A stretch of DNA of 64,000 nt from Haloimpatiens massiliensis. GTDB lineage: Bacteria; Bacillota; Clostridia; Clostridiales; Clostridiaceae. Location: NCBI RefSeq assembly GCF_900184255.1, contig NZ_LT854640.1, positions 819,592-883,591 of the forward strand, read 5' to 3'. The notes beneath the pieces were generated by a model. That model did no database searches and was not told the origin of the DNA. It saw only the letters and a list, made by a program, of their open reading frames with translations. The translations under genes and the position numbers were made by a program. This document shows, piece after piece, positions 1 to 8,515 of the stretch. Positions within the stretch are counted from its first letter, which is position 1. Each line of letters opens with the position of its first letter.

Positions 1-46
1 CAGAGGAATTTTATGAGTAAAAAACTAAAATTATTACTATACATAC

Positions 47-256
47 TCATTTAACTTTATTTTCATATTTAATATGCATAGGCAATACTCCATAATGATT
101 TCCTATTACAAAACCTTTCTTTATAGCATAAATTACGTCTTCTTAATGCTTTGCAATATTTTCACCAATACAGAAGAAAAGAGCTTGTATATTTCTTTTT
201 CAAAGAAAAATCCATCTTTTATTAAAATTCTTAATTGATGTATCGTCAATGGTTAA
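47..256 (-). pseudogene. Remnant of a polysaccharide deacetylase (NodB-type)
   Basis: Reading the minus strand in one frame gives LTIDD, then LFFCIGENIAKH, then EDVIYAIKKGFVIGNH, interrupted by two stop codons. These match the order of NodB-homology motifs (TFDDG, then ATFFVIGENI, then GNHSYSHP), which in intact enzymes carry the catalytic Asp and metal-binding His residues. Only about 70 codons remain and the HxxxH motif is damaged, so this is a dead fragment lying downstream of the deformylase gene. The family call rests on motif order only. Confidence 0.55.
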
Positions 257-279
257 ATAAACTTATAATATAAATAATA

Positions 280-732
280 TTATCTTATGTATTCAGTTAC
301 TAAATCAGTAAAAAGAACACCTTCTAAATGGTCTATTTCATGGCAGAAACATTTTGCTAAATCTCCTGCGCCTGTTAATGTGATTTTTTCTCCATTTTCA
401 TTTAATGCTTCTACCGTTACTTTATATGGTCTTTTTAATTTTCCCCATGTATTAGGAATGCTTAAACATCCCTCTATAACTTCCTGAACTCCTTCTTGTT
501 TAATTATCTTTGGATTTACTAATTTTATAAGTCCTTGCCCCATATCTATTACAACCAATCGCTTTAATATACCTACTTGTGGTGCAGCTAATCCACCACC
601 ATTTTCTGTACTATACATAGTATCTGCCATGTCAGCTAATATTTGTCTTACTTTATCGTCTACAACTTCAACTACCTTACTCTTTTTTCTTAATATTTCA
701 TCGTCAAACAATCTAATTTGTCTTAATGCCAT
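280..732 (-). CDS. def: Peptide deformylase
   Basis: Removes the N-formyl group from new proteins in the cytoplasm, using a bound metal ion. All three family motifs are visible: GGGLAAPQVG at about residues 45-54, EGCLSIP at 87-93 (Cys is a metal ligand) and HEIDH at 131-135 (two His ligands and the catalytic Glu). The length of 150 residues is normal for the short clostridial form. Its ATG directly follows the TAG of the upstream XRE regulator gene, so the two are co-transcribed and probably translationally coupled. The main deformylase usually sits with fmt and priA, so this regulator-linked copy may be a second one. Confidence 0.93.
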   Translation of the reverse strand: MALRQIRLFDDEILRKKSKVVEVVDDKVRQILADMADTMYSTENGGGLAAPQVGILKRLVVIDMGQGLIKLVNPKIIKQEGVQEVIEGCLSIPNTWGKLKRPYKVTVEALNENGEKITLTGAGDLAKCFCHEIDHLEGVLFTDLVTEYIR

Positions 733-969
733 CTAAATTACACCTCTACTTTTTTCTGCTCTTGATTTTCTTTCACTTTCCTCAAAAAGAAAAATTTCTT
801 CTATAGTACCATTGAATACCTTAGCAATATCGTAAGCTAACCAAATAGATGGTTCAAATTTTCCTGTTTCAATAGCATTAATTGCTTGCCTTGATACTCC
901 TACCAGTTCACCTAATTGCTCCTGAGTTAACCCTAGTTCTTCAAGGAATTGCTTCAATTTATTTTTCAT
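733..969 (-). CDS. XRE-family helix-turn-helix regulator
   Basis: A 78-residue single-domain DNA-binding protein. The N-terminal half is a classic lambda-repressor-type helix-turn-helix (LTQEQLGELVGVSRQAINAI, about residues 14-33), followed by a short acidic and basic tail. It resembles small XRE proteins that repress their own promoter. It is the first gene of a two-gene unit with the peptide deformylase gene; its stop codon abuts the def start. Inverted copies of TGTAATGTTRAC at the promoter are plausible binding sites. Confidence 0.85.
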   Translation of the reverse strand: MKNKLKQFLEELGLTQEQLGELVGVSRQAINAIETGKFEPSIWLAYDIAKVFNGTIEEIFLFEESERKSRAEKSRGVI

Positions 970-982
970 TAAATATCACTCC

Positions 983-1034
983 TGTAATGTTGACCTTACA
1001 TTATAAATATAATATTATTTAATTTCCATGTCAA
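983..1034 (-). promoter_or_regulatory. Promoter and likely operators of the XRE-def unit
   Basis: On the minus strand TTGACA (1034-1029) and TATATT (1011-1006) are separated by 17 bp, a near-perfect vegetative promoter. TGTAATGTTGAC (from 983) and, in the opposite orientation, TGTAATGTTAAC (1047-1036) lie on either side of it. This arrangement suggests autoregulation by the XRE protein. Confidence 0.6.
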
Positions 1035-1066
1035 GTTAACATTACATTTAGATAGAGTTAATTTAC

Positions 1067-2746
1067 TGTAGGAAAATGAACGATAGAAATCACCCTGAAT
1101 AAAATAAAGATTTGAATTAATAAAAATATATAACTATTCTATCTCATATTATACCATGATTTCATATTTATGTATCAAATAATGACCATATTATTTAGTT
1201 TCACATGCCTATTATTGACCTTAATGCATTGTATAATCCAGTCTTTTGACCTCTGTCAATAGCCGTCAGGCTGATATCATACGGACTCTTAGATTTATTT
1301 GCTGAACATCTTAATTCGCTGATTAATTTATCCTGTATATGCTCTTTGTTTTCTCTCTTTTTCTTAATTTTTTGAGCCATCACAAGATCATATATTTTGC
1401 CGCCATTTTTCTTATATATTAATAATTTAGACATCTGAGATACTCCTATTTTACTCCAGCCTCTTGGTCTACTACTTAATCGTTCAGAAAATATATGGCT
1501 AATATGGCCTTCGGCACTGCATCCTATTATTTCATAACCTTTATCAGCTTTTATTTCTATACCATCCCAGTTATTTAGGATGTAACGTTGAGCTTCTTTT
1601 ACTGCTTGTATTTTTGTTTCATTTTCAGTTAAACTTATTATTTTTTTGAACACTTTTCGTGTTTCTTCTCTATCGGGCCAATCTATAGCATCCTTTAATT
1701 CTTGTGCAATTAATTCATTATTTAAGTGTGCTGTTGCAGTTCTTAAGTATTTACTTAAATGATAAGAATCCAGTACAAATTTACTCTTTGGAATCCAATT
1801 TACTCCTTCACGTATCCATGAAGCACCATCACCAGATAAATATATTGTTTCGATAAAATCAGTATTATATTGATCATAAATATAATTTGCTACTTCAAGC
1901 CATAAATCTTCCGATTTTTTATACATGCCACCAAAATAACGTAAATTTTTCAATACTTTTCTTGCTTTGCTGCTTTTATCTTGATCAATGCCTTCATGTA
2001 CATATACTAATTTAGGCATAGCTATATTTCGCATATTTTGCTTATTATTGTTATTATTTTTACTTTGAAGATGTACATGATCTTCATCCGCTTCTACATA
2101 CAATATTCTAATATTTCTTTTTTTAGATTCCTTAATTTTAGGTTGAACTACATCAACATTATGTATTTTATCCATAACAGCTTGTTTGCTTATTTTATCA
2201 GTGTAAGATGCCTTCTCACCTGCTTTTCTATAACTACTTTCTAACGCTTCTTCAATTGCATTAATAACAACATCTGAACTCACTCTATCGTGAGGTTCTA
2301 TTCCACTAACGCTATCAACAAGATACTGTCTTTTTCCATCTTGTTTAGATTTAAAATACGTTCTCTTATAATTTATCATTCCAAAACTAGTCAATAAACT
2401 TGTTTTGTCTTTTCTGATTATCTCATAATATTGTTTCCTTATCCCGCTGCTACGCAGATAATCATCCATATCCTTCAAAACCTCTATCAGTATATTTCTA
2501 CCTAGTTCAAATAGATTTTCTTTTAAATCTATAATCAAATCAGCAATATCCTTTCTTTCACAAACAAAACTTTTTATCTCTTTTTTAATTTCTTTTACCC
2601 CAAATTCATTAAAATGTTGTATACTATTATACATAGAAGATATCAATCCTTTCTAATTTTTATTTGTTTCTCAACTTATATTTTAGTAGGATGATATCTT
2701 CTTTTCAACTCTATATGGAAATATATTCTATTTCTAATTCCCTACA
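1067..2746 (-). mobile_element. ISLre2-family insertion sequence
   Basis: The element is about 1.68 kb. Its left end reads TGTAGGAAAATGAACGATAG and its right end, reverse-complemented, reads TGTAGGGAATTAGAAATAG, so the ends form imperfect inverted repeats. It contains a single transposase gene in the minus direction. It sits about 30 bp upstream of the -35 box of the XRE-def promoter. I could not define a convincing target-site duplication. Confidence 0.7.
1201..2634 (-). CDS. ISLre2-family transposase
   Basis: A 477-residue protein of the ISLre2 (UPF0236) family. Recognisable parts are the basic N-terminal region with LTSFGMINYKRTYF, the acidic patch LYVEADEDHVHLQ that is characteristic of the family, the segment IYLSGDGASWIREG and CSAEGHISHIFSERLSSRP near the C-terminus. 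The length matches complete members and no stop interrupts it, so the element may be active. The ATG at 2634 is preferred because AGAAAGGA lies upstream; a TTG at 2646 is an alternative. Confidence 0.9.
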   Translation of the reverse strand: MYNSIQHFNEFGVKEIKKEIKSFVCERKDIADLIIDLKENLFELGRNILIEVLKDMDDYLRSSGIRKQYYEIIRKDKTSLLTSFGMINYKRTYFKSKQDGKRQYLVDSVSGIEPHDRVSSDVVINAIEEALESSYRKAGEKASYTDKISKQAVMDKIHNVDVVQPKIKESKKRNIRILYVEADEDHVHLQSKNNNNNKQNMRNIAMPKLVYVHEGIDQDKSSKARKVLKNLRYFGGMYKKSEDLWLEVANYIYDQYNTDFIETIYLSGDGASWIREGVNWIPKSKFVLDSYHLSKYLRTATAHLNNELIAQELKDAIDWPDREETRKVFKKIISLTENETKIQAVKEAQRYILNNWDGIEIKADKGYEIIGCSAEGHISHIFSERLSSRPRGWSKIGVSQMSKLLIYKKNGGKIYDLVMAQKIKKKRENKEHIQDKLISELRCSANKSKSPYDISLTAIDRGQKTGLYNALRSIIGM

Positions 2747-2918
2747 ATAACTTTACGCTAACTTACATTTACATTTTAAGGAATTGACTTTGCGGTTTAT
2801 AGTAGCTACCCAAGTATTACCCCTACATACAAATAATCATCATTGGAATATCAAATCCAGCTAACTGGTCAAAATAACATTTTGAATATTTTTTTCAATT
2901 CACTTCATTTTTTTATTC

Positions 2919-2949
2919 TTGACTCTAACGTAGCGTGATAGTGTATTTT
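2919..2949 (+). promoter_or_regulatory. MerR-type promoter with a 19-bp spacer
   Basis: TTGACT (2919-2924) and TATTTT (2944-2949) are 19 bp apart, the over-long spacing typical of promoters that MerR-family activators untwist. Between them lies the partial dyad ACTCTAACGTAGCGTGATAG followed by TGT. The downstream unit contains its own MerR-family gene, so autoregulated induction is likely. Confidence 0.75.
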
Positions 2950-2981
2950 ATAACTATACTAAAAAGAAGAGAGGGAAAAAA

Positions 2982-3890
2982 ATGAAAATTACAGCAATTA
3001 GATCAGATGTTATCTATAACAAAATGATTTCTGCAAAACCTGATGAACGTGATGACATATACCGTTATGAACTGATGAAACCATTTGAATTCAAATGGTC
3101 ATGTATTGGTGTTCCAATTAAAGCGGATCAGCCAGGTAGTTATGATGTTGTTATGGCAAGCAGTATGGGTGGTGGATTTAAACCAAGGCAAATTAATAGT
3201 GAACGAATTAATGACGTTGAAAAAATTAGCGATGAAAAATTTTGGGATGATTGTGAGAAAAGTATTACAAAAGCGCTTAATAAATTCGAGGATAATGGTA
3301 TTTCACTTCCTACAAAAGATTATATTTTTACTGTTTTACTGAATGATCCACTAAACCCAATGTCAAAAATGACTGGTGATTATTGTGGGGATGGTGGAAT
3401 ACCTGGTTATATCATAGGAACAATTATACCTAATAATCATTCTCTTAAAATGTTGCCTGTTGCACTTGCACACGAAACCAATCATAATGTAAGATGGCAG
3501 TTTATGCAGTGGAGTAATAAAATTACACTAGGAGATATGATTATTAGCGAAGGTTTAGCAGAAAACTTTGCCGCATTTATGTTTGGAGAGGACAAAGTAG
3601 GTATGTGGGTTAAAAATACAACAGCAGAAATACTTTCAAATGTTATTAAACCTGCAATTAAGCATAATTTAAACTGTAGTGACTTCAATAAACTTTCAAC
3701 ATTTTTATATGGCGATGAAATTGCTACCATGCGCGGCATGACTCCGGTTGGTATGCCTTATTGTGCAGGATATGCTTGTGGTTATGAGCTAATCAAACAT
3801 TATCTTAAAAAGACAGGCAAAACAATATTTGAAGCTACTATTATACCAACCGATATTATTTTAAAGGAAACAGAGGAGTTTTGGAATTGA
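2982..3890 (+). CDS. DUF2268 putative zinc metalloprotease
   Basis: A 302-residue soluble protein of the DUF2268 family, described as putative Zn-dependent proteases. The metal site is seen in LAHETNH (an HExxH motif, about residues 162-168) and the downstream SEGLAENF that would supply the third ligand. No signal peptide is visible, so it is likely cytoplasmic. It starts after a strong GAGAGGG site and its end overlaps the start of the MerR-family gene, so the two form one operon driven by the 19-bp-spacer promoter. The substrate is unknown. Confidence 0.75.
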   Translation: MKITAIRSDVIYNKMISAKPDERDDIYRYELMKPFEFKWSCIGVPIKADQPGSYDVVMASSMGGGFKPRQINSERINDVEKISDEKFWDDCEKSITKALNKFEDNGISLPTKDYIFTVLLNDPLNPMSKMTGDYCGDGGIPGYIIGTIIPNNHSLKMLPVALAHETNHNVRWQFMQWSNKITLGDMIISEGLAENFAAFMFGEDKVGMWVKNTTAEILSNVIKPAIKHNLNCSDFNKLSTFLYGDEIATMRGMTPVGMPYCAGYACGYELIKHYLKKTGKTIFEATIIPTDIILKETEEFWN

Positions 3891-4618
3891 AAATTAACGA
3901 AGTTGCGAAATTAACAGGAGTTACTGTAAGAACACTACATTATTATGATGAAATAGGATTACTCAAGCCTAGTAAAATTACTGAAGCTGGTTATCGTATA
4001 TATGAAGAAAATGACCTTTTTACACTTCAGCAAATATTATTTTTCAAAGAGTTGGATTTTCCTCTTACTGAAATAAAAAATATCATGCAAATTCCTTCCT
4101 TTGATAAACTAAAAGCACTAAAGGCTCATAAAGAGTTACTTACTAAAAAGCGTGAACGAATTGATAAATTAATAACCCTTGTAGATAATACTATAAAAGG
4201 AGAATGTGATATGAGTTTTAAAGAGTTTAATATGACTGAAATTGAAAATATGAAAAAAAAATATGCAAAAGAAGCTAAAGAACGTTGGGGTAATACCAGT
4301 GCCTACAAAGAAAGTGAGAAAAAAACTAAGAATTATAGTAAAGAGCAATGGCAAAAAGTAGATGAAAAAAGCAAAGATATTTTTAAAACCTTTGCTGCCA
4401 ATATGGATAAACATCCCCACAGCAAAGAAGTTCAAGCACTTGTTAAAGAGTGGCAGAATTTCATAACAGCAAATTTTTATAATTGTACAAATGAAATTTT
4501 GAAGTGCCTTGGTATGATGTACGTTGAAGATGAACGTTTTAAGAAGAATATTGACCAAAATGGCCATGGAACAGCAGAATTTATTTCAAAAGCAATTTCA
4601 ATTTACTGTAAAAAATAA
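3887..4618 (+). CDS. MerR-family regulator with TipAS drug-binding domain
   Basis: The N-terminal 70 residues are a MerR winged helix (INEVAKLTGVTVRTLHYYDE), followed by a dimerisation coiled coil. The C-terminal 130 residues (from about MSFKEFNMTEIENM) match the TipAS antibiotic-recognition domain of TipA, Mta and related multidrug sensors. Two TTG starts are in frame, at 3881 and 3887. The second sits 8 nt from GAGGAG and overlaps the upstream TGA as TTGA, so I chose it. It probably activates its own operon when the TipAS domain binds a ligand. Confidence 0.85.
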   Translation: MKINEVAKLTGVTVRTLHYYDEIGLLKPSKITEAGYRIYEENDLFTLQQILFFKELDFPLTEIKNIMQIPSFDKLKALKAHKELLTKKRERIDKLITLVDNTIKGECDMSFKEFNMTEIENMKKKYAKEAKERWGNTSAYKESEKKTKNYSKEQWQKVDEKSKDIFKTFAANMDKHPHSKEVQALVKEWQNFITANFYNCTNEILKCLGMMYVEDERFKKNIDQNGHGTAEFISKAISIYCKK

Positions 4619-4726
4619 GTGGAGTTTTTCAAAATAAACTTCTATGAAGAGAATCAACCTACATTAAAAAACTTCTAAAATGTAATAATATTTTTATGGA
4701 TCAAAAACTTATTTGTATCCTAATGA

Positions 4727-4768
4727 AAAAACACTGTAAAATTCAAATTTGAATTTTACAGTGTTTTT
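4727..4768. terminator. Bidirectional terminator, perfect 42-bp palindrome
   Basis: A perfect inverted repeat with 21-nt arms centred between 4747 and 4748, with A-rich and T-rich outer ends on both strands. It lies between the convergent MerR-type and VanZ genes and can serve both. Confidence 0.8.
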
Positions 4769-4829
4769 GTAAATCATTTGTTTTTCAATTGTTTTGTTAA
4801 AATAAGATATGATTAATAAAACATTTAAA

Positions 4830-5459
4830 TTATATTTTTAGCGTAAAACGTAAAAGTGAACTTATAATTGCAATTATAATATATAGATAAGGTTCTAATT
4901 TTGTGATTAGTCCATCCTTCGGGATTGTTTGGATTACTGTTTTATTGACAAGTTTATGAAAGATTTTACTCATAATATTAAAAATAATCCACCCACAAAT
5001 AGTCCCTATTGTATTCATTATTAAATCATCAATATCCGTTGCACGATATGGGATAAACATTTGACCAATTTCAATAATAAGTGAAAATAACATTCCTTGA
5101 TACAATGTTGGCCAAAATGTTCTATATTTTCTCCATAATGTTGGCAGTAAAAATCCAAAAGGCATAAAAAATATTATATTGAGTATTGATGATATTTCAA
5201 TTCCATCTTTAAAAGGTATTAAATTTATATTAGGATTGAATATAGGCCTATTAAGCCTTGAAAGCCTTTGCCATTCCCCTAAAGAAGGAAATCCTACTAC
5301 TTGTGTTAATGCAATTACAAGATACAATATAAACATGTATCCAAAGAAGTAATGCTGCCAGCTCACTTTGTTTTCAAATTTTTTACTTCTCATAGATAAA
5401 AAAATATTTAAAATAGCTATTAAAACAAATGATATTATAAAACTTAGTAATTCACTCAT
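4830..5459 (-). CDS. VanZ-family membrane protein
   Basis: About 209 residues with five or six hydrophobic segments. The VanZ signature is visible in NLIPFKDGIEISSILNIIFF, the following PFGFLLP, and IEIGQMFIPYRATDIDDLIM with the conserved Asp-rich DIDDLIxN. VanZ proteins modestly raise teicoplanin or lipoglycopeptide tolerance in some hosts, but most chromosomal members have no defined role. The ATG at 5459 has GGAG 7 nt upstream and is preferred over a GTG one codon earlier. The IS4-type element begins about 38 bp upstream of the start and has probably replaced the native promoter. Confidence 0.85.
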   Translation of the reverse strand: MSELLSFIISFVLIAILNIFLSMRSKKFENKVSWQHYFFGYMFILYLVIALTQVVGFPSLGEWQRLSRLNRPIFNPNINLIPFKDGIEISSILNIIFFMPFGFLLPTLWRKYRTFWPTLYQGMLFSLIIEIGQMFIPYRATDIDDLIMNTIGTICGWIIFNIMSKIFHKLVNKTVIQTIPKDGLITKLEPYLYIIIAIISSLLRFTLKI

Positions 5460-5554
5460 CACTTTTCTCCTCTCTTTTTTAACTTAATATTAACTACCTC
5501 AACTTTCGCACATAAAATTTAAGGCGGAAGCCTTTAAAATAAACATATAAAGCA

Positions 5555-5620
5555 AAGAAACATTCCTTTTGGTATAATAGAATCATGACAAACATCACAC
5601 CAAGGAAAGGAATGTTTCTT
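5555..5620 (+). promoter_or_regulatory. Fold-back element over the transposase start, with -10 box
   Basis: A perfect 15-bp inverted repeat pairs 5555-5569 with 5606-5620; the right arm covers the AAGGAAAGG ribosome site and abuts the ATG at 5621. A TATAAT (5573-5578) lies between the arms. A transcript starting just after this box lacks the left arm and leaves the start free. A read-through transcript from outside carries both arms and would bury the start. IS10 and IS50 use a comparable guard. Confidence 0.6.
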
Positions 5621-7009
5621 ATGAATACTATTATATCAAATGATACTACTGATAAACAACTTAATTTTACTATAAATAGATTTTTTAAGGATAACAAAAT
5701 TGGATACATACTTAAACAATGTAATTTTTCTAAAGAAAAAGGATTTTCCTGTATAAAAATATTTAAATATATCTTTATGCTTGTTTTTACTGGAAAAAAC
5801 TTATTTAGAAACTTGGAATTTGGAAAAAATAATCAATTTTCAAAGGATACTATATATAGATTCCTTAACTCACCAAACTTCAATTGGAGAAAATTTCTGT
5901 TTTTACTTTCTTCATCAATCATAAAAAACATTATTGTGCCTCTTACTTCTGAAGATAGAGTTAATGTACTTGTAGTTGATGATTCTTTATACAGTAGATC
6001 TAGAAGTAAATCTGTTGAACTTCTTGCAAGAGTTCGTGATCATGTTGATCATAAATATATCAAGGGCTTTCGCCTTCTTACTCTTGGCTGGTCAGATGGC
6101 AACACTTTTTTACCACTTGCGTTCACTCTACTTTCTTCCGAAAAGGAGAAAAACAGACTTTGCTCAGAAAATCACAATATTGATAAAAGAACTAATGGAT
6201 CTAAACTCCGTAAGGAGGCTATTTTAAAGTCACCCGAAGTTATGATTAGTTTACTTAAACAAGTTTCAAAATATGCTATTCCTGCTTCATATGTTCTTTT
6301 TGACAGCTGGTTTACGTACCCAAAAACTCTTATACAGATTTTAGAACTCAAACTTAATACTATTGCCATGGTTAAAGCAATGCCAAGGGTTTACTACAAT
6401 TACAATGGTAAATTATTGAACCTTAAAGATCTTTACGCTGCTTTAAGAAAAAGGCGTGGTAAGGCCAAAATTCTCTCTTCTGCTATTGTAGGTATTGGCT
6501 CTGACAAAAATGGTAATGAAGTAAAAGCAAAAATTGTATTTGTAAGGGACAGAAACAGAAGTAGAAAATGGCTTGCTTTAATTTCAACCAATATATCCTT
6601 AGATGATAACGAGATAGTAAGAATTTATGGAAAACGTTGGGATATAGAGGTTTTCTTTAAAATGAACAAGTCCTTTCTAAAACTCGCTAAAGAGTTTCAA
6701 GGGCGTTCTTATGATTCCATGGTTTCACATACTTCTATAGTTTTTACTAGGTATATTATGCTTACTTTAGAAAGTCGTAAGAATAATGATGTCAGAACTA
6801 TCGGTGGATTTTTTTATCAATGTTGTGATGAACTTCAAGATGTTAAGTTTTGTGAAGTAATGAATCTTATTATAGATATTTTAAAAAATGTATTAACTGA
6901 AAAACTTCTTCTTTCAAAAGACATTATTGACTCAATAATAGATAGTTTTATTGCTGCTTTACCTTGTTATATCAAGGAGAAGTTAGTCTTTTTGTCCTGC
7001 GAAAGTTGA
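5621..7009 (+). CDS. IS4-family transposase
   Basis: A 462-residue DDE transposase. The first catalytic Asp is in LVVDDSLYSRSRSKSVELL, the second near VLFDSWFTYPKTL, and the C-terminal signature YGKRWDIEVFFKMNKSFLK matches the YxxRWxIExFFK pattern of the IS4 group. The reading frame is intact and ends inside the right terminal repeat. An in-frame ATG at 5585 lies too close to the probable transcript start; the ATG at 5621 with AAGGAAAGG upstream is preferred. Confidence 0.9.
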   Translation: MNTIISNDTTDKQLNFTINRFFKDNKIGYILKQCNFSKEKGFSCIKIFKYIFMLVFTGKNLFRNLEFGKNNQFSKDTIYRFLNSPNFNWRKFLFLLSSSIIKNIIVPLTSEDRVNVLVVDDSLYSRSRSKSVELLARVRDHVDHKYIKGFRLLTLGWSDGNTFLPLAFTLLSSEKEKNRLCSENHNIDKRTNGSKLRKEAILKSPEVMISLLKQVSKYAIPASYVLFDSWFTYPKTLIQILELKLNTIAMVKAMPRVYYNYNGKLLNLKDLYAALRKRRGKAKILSSAIVGIGSDKNGNEVKAKIVFVRDRNRSRKWLALISTNISLDDNEIVRIYGKRWDIEVFFKMNKSFLKLAKEFQGRSYDSMVSHTSIVFTRYIMLTLESRKNNDVRTIGGFFYQCCDELQDVKFCEVMNLIIDILKNVLTEKLLLSKDIIDSIIDSFIAALPCYIKEKLVFLSCES

Positions 7010-7204
7010 GTAACTACCTAATTAAAATTTCACTTTAAAATTAAACAAAAATGCCTTTTAAAATTTTTTATTGCCAAATACAAGTACATTGTACAATTAA
7101 TTATTTAAAATTTATTTAAAAATATCTTAAAACTTTCTTAATATAATAATTTAACAAAACAAATATAAACATATTTTTAGATTGATTAGGTTGAGTTAAT
7201 ATTG

Positions 7205-7242
7205 TTTAAAATATGTACAGTTATGGACAATAATGGTATTAT
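7205..7242 (+). promoter_or_regulatory. Shared-family promoter, site 1
   Basis: TTTAAAATATGTACA, then a 17-bp spacer from 7220 ending in TGG, then TATTAT (7237-7242): an extended -10 promoter. The same sequence, conserved well beyond the -35 and -10 boxes, recurs near 10.49, 13.10 and 24.47 kb, with a decayed copy near 8.15 kb. It drives the DinB-like gene. Confidence 0.7.
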
Positions 7243-7303
7243 ATTCATAAGAAGTTGTAAATAATAGTGAAATATTATAGATTGATACAAGGGGGAATAT
7301 TAA

Positions 7304-7987
7304 ATGGATTTAAAATCATGGAATAATGAAATTAAGCAGTTAAGGAAGATAATTTTAAAACCAGATAGAATTGAAGAAAGTAAAACCTTGTCTTTAAACT
7401 TACACTCTATGGTTCATTCCTCACTTATGTCGGGAATAGATAAAAAAACTTTTGAAGATGAACTATGGGAAGGATTAGCTGAAAATACATTCAGGACTTC
7501 ACAAAATAAAAAAGGTCGTACTATTGCATACGGTATTTGGCACTCCACTAGGATAGAGGACATAACAATGAATTTATTGGTCGCAGGGGATAAACAGATA
7601 TTTAATAAAGAAAATTGGCAGAAAAGAATAAACTCAAAAATTATAGATACTGGTAATGCAATGTCTCAAAATGAAATATTAGAATTTAGTAAAGACATAA
7701 ATATGCAAGAATTAAAAAATTATAGAATAGAAGTAGGAAGAATGACAAGGGACATAATAAAAAATCTCTCCACTGGAGATATGAAAAGAAAATTTGATAA
7801 AGATAGATTACAGCGTATATTAGATGAGGGAGCAGTATTAAATGTAGAAGCATCAAATTGGCTTATAGATTTTTGGGGAAGAAAAAATGTGGCGGGAATT
7901 ATATTAATGCCAGTGACAAGGCATCATGTGGTTCATATAAATGAATCTTTAAGTGCAAAAAACAAATCTAAAATAAATAAGTCGTAA
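7304..7987 (+). CDS. DinB-like metal-binding protein
   Basis: A 227-residue protein that I assign to the DinB/YfiT-like four-helix-bundle superfamily. Three spaced His positions that could bind one metal are seen in LHSMVHSS (about residues 29-36), AYGIWHSTRIEDITMN (about 80-95) and TRHHVVHINES near the C-terminus. Bacterial relatives are thiol-dependent S-transferases or of unknown function. It is a single gene behind the shared-family promoter with an AAGGGGGAA ribosome site. Family assignment is by motif, so the function is open. Confidence 0.6.
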   Translation: MDLKSWNNEIKQLRKIILKPDRIEESKTLSLNLHSMVHSSLMSGIDKKTFEDELWEGLAENTFRTSQNKKGRTIAYGIWHSTRIEDITMNLLVAGDKQIFNKENWQKRINSKIIDTGNAMSQNEILEFSKDINMQELKNYRIEVGRMTRDIIKNLSTGDMKRKFDKDRLQRILDEGAVLNVEASNWLIDFWGRKNVAGIILMPVTRHHVVHINESLSAKNKSKINKS

Positions 7988-8145
7988 TTTTATTATGATC
8001 CTCATAATAAGCATTTTAAAGAAGTAGTTAATTTTACTGCAAATGTACTATAAAGGATCTTATTTTTATCTATACTGAAACCTTTAATAGAGAATTTCAT
8101 TCCAATATTATAATTGTTTTATATAAGTGTGTTAATGATTATCAA

Positions 8146-8190
8146 AATATATGCAATTATTTAAAACGATGGTGCTATATTTATAAGGTA
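8146..8190 (+). promoter_or_regulatory. Decayed shared-family promoter
   Basis: AAATATATGCAATTAT followed by ATGGTGCTATATTTATAA aligns with the shared promoter but lacks two bases (TA) of the TGTACA box. It lies upstream of a broken SDR gene, so promoter and gene seem to have decayed together. Confidence 0.45.
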
Positions 8191-8215
8191 AAATAATAGA
8201 TAAAGGGAAATTTCT

Positions 8216-8515
8216 ATGGGAAAAGTTTTAATTACTGGTGGAAATAGAGGATTAGGATATGAATTAGTTAGAGTTTTCTATGATAATAATTATGAAATAT
8301 TCACTGTTGTAAGAACTAATGAAGTAGCAAAAAAAATGAAAAATGATTTTAAACAAAAGTTCTACCCTATTGTTGCAGATTTAAGATTTGATGATTCAAA
8401 AAAAAAGATAAGCTCAATTTTAGGTATGGTTACAAATGAAATTGATATAGTTATTAATAATGCAGGGATTCCTGGACGTGAGTATGAAATTGAAAAAGAA
8501 TATTCAATTGGATAG
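8216..8515 (+). pseudogene. Short-chain dehydrogenase/reductase, truncated
   Basis: Ninety-nine residues remain of a protein that is normally about 230-250 residues. The Rossmann N-terminus is well preserved: TGGNRGLG near residue 7 (nucleotide binding), VADLRFDD and the NNAG motif near residue 84. The reading frame stops before the catalytic Ser and YxxxK positions. No continuation can be read in the next 180 bases, so most of the gene has been lost. It probably had no activity after truncation. Confidence 0.75.

Larger units (their letters stand above)
5498..7010 (+). mobile_element. IS4-family insertion sequence with terminal repeats and target duplication
   Basis: The left end CTCAACTTTCGCA (5498-5510) is matched exactly, inverted, by TGCGAAAGTTGAG (6998-7010). 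The sequence TAACTAC occurs directly on both outer sides (5491-5497 and 7011-7017); the match extends two bases further if the end is placed differently. The element is about 1.5 kb with one transposase gene. A small hairpin (5521-5534) lies just inside the left end. It sits in the upstream region of the VanZ gene. Confidence 0.9.

Noticed and set aside
1033..1066. Target duplication for the ISLre2 element
   Set aside because: Flanks TTAATTTAC and ATAACTTTAC are only loosely alike.
5494..5709. Minus-strand ORF at the left end of the IS4 element
   Set aside because: It is antisense to the transposase start and terminal repeat with no ribosome site.
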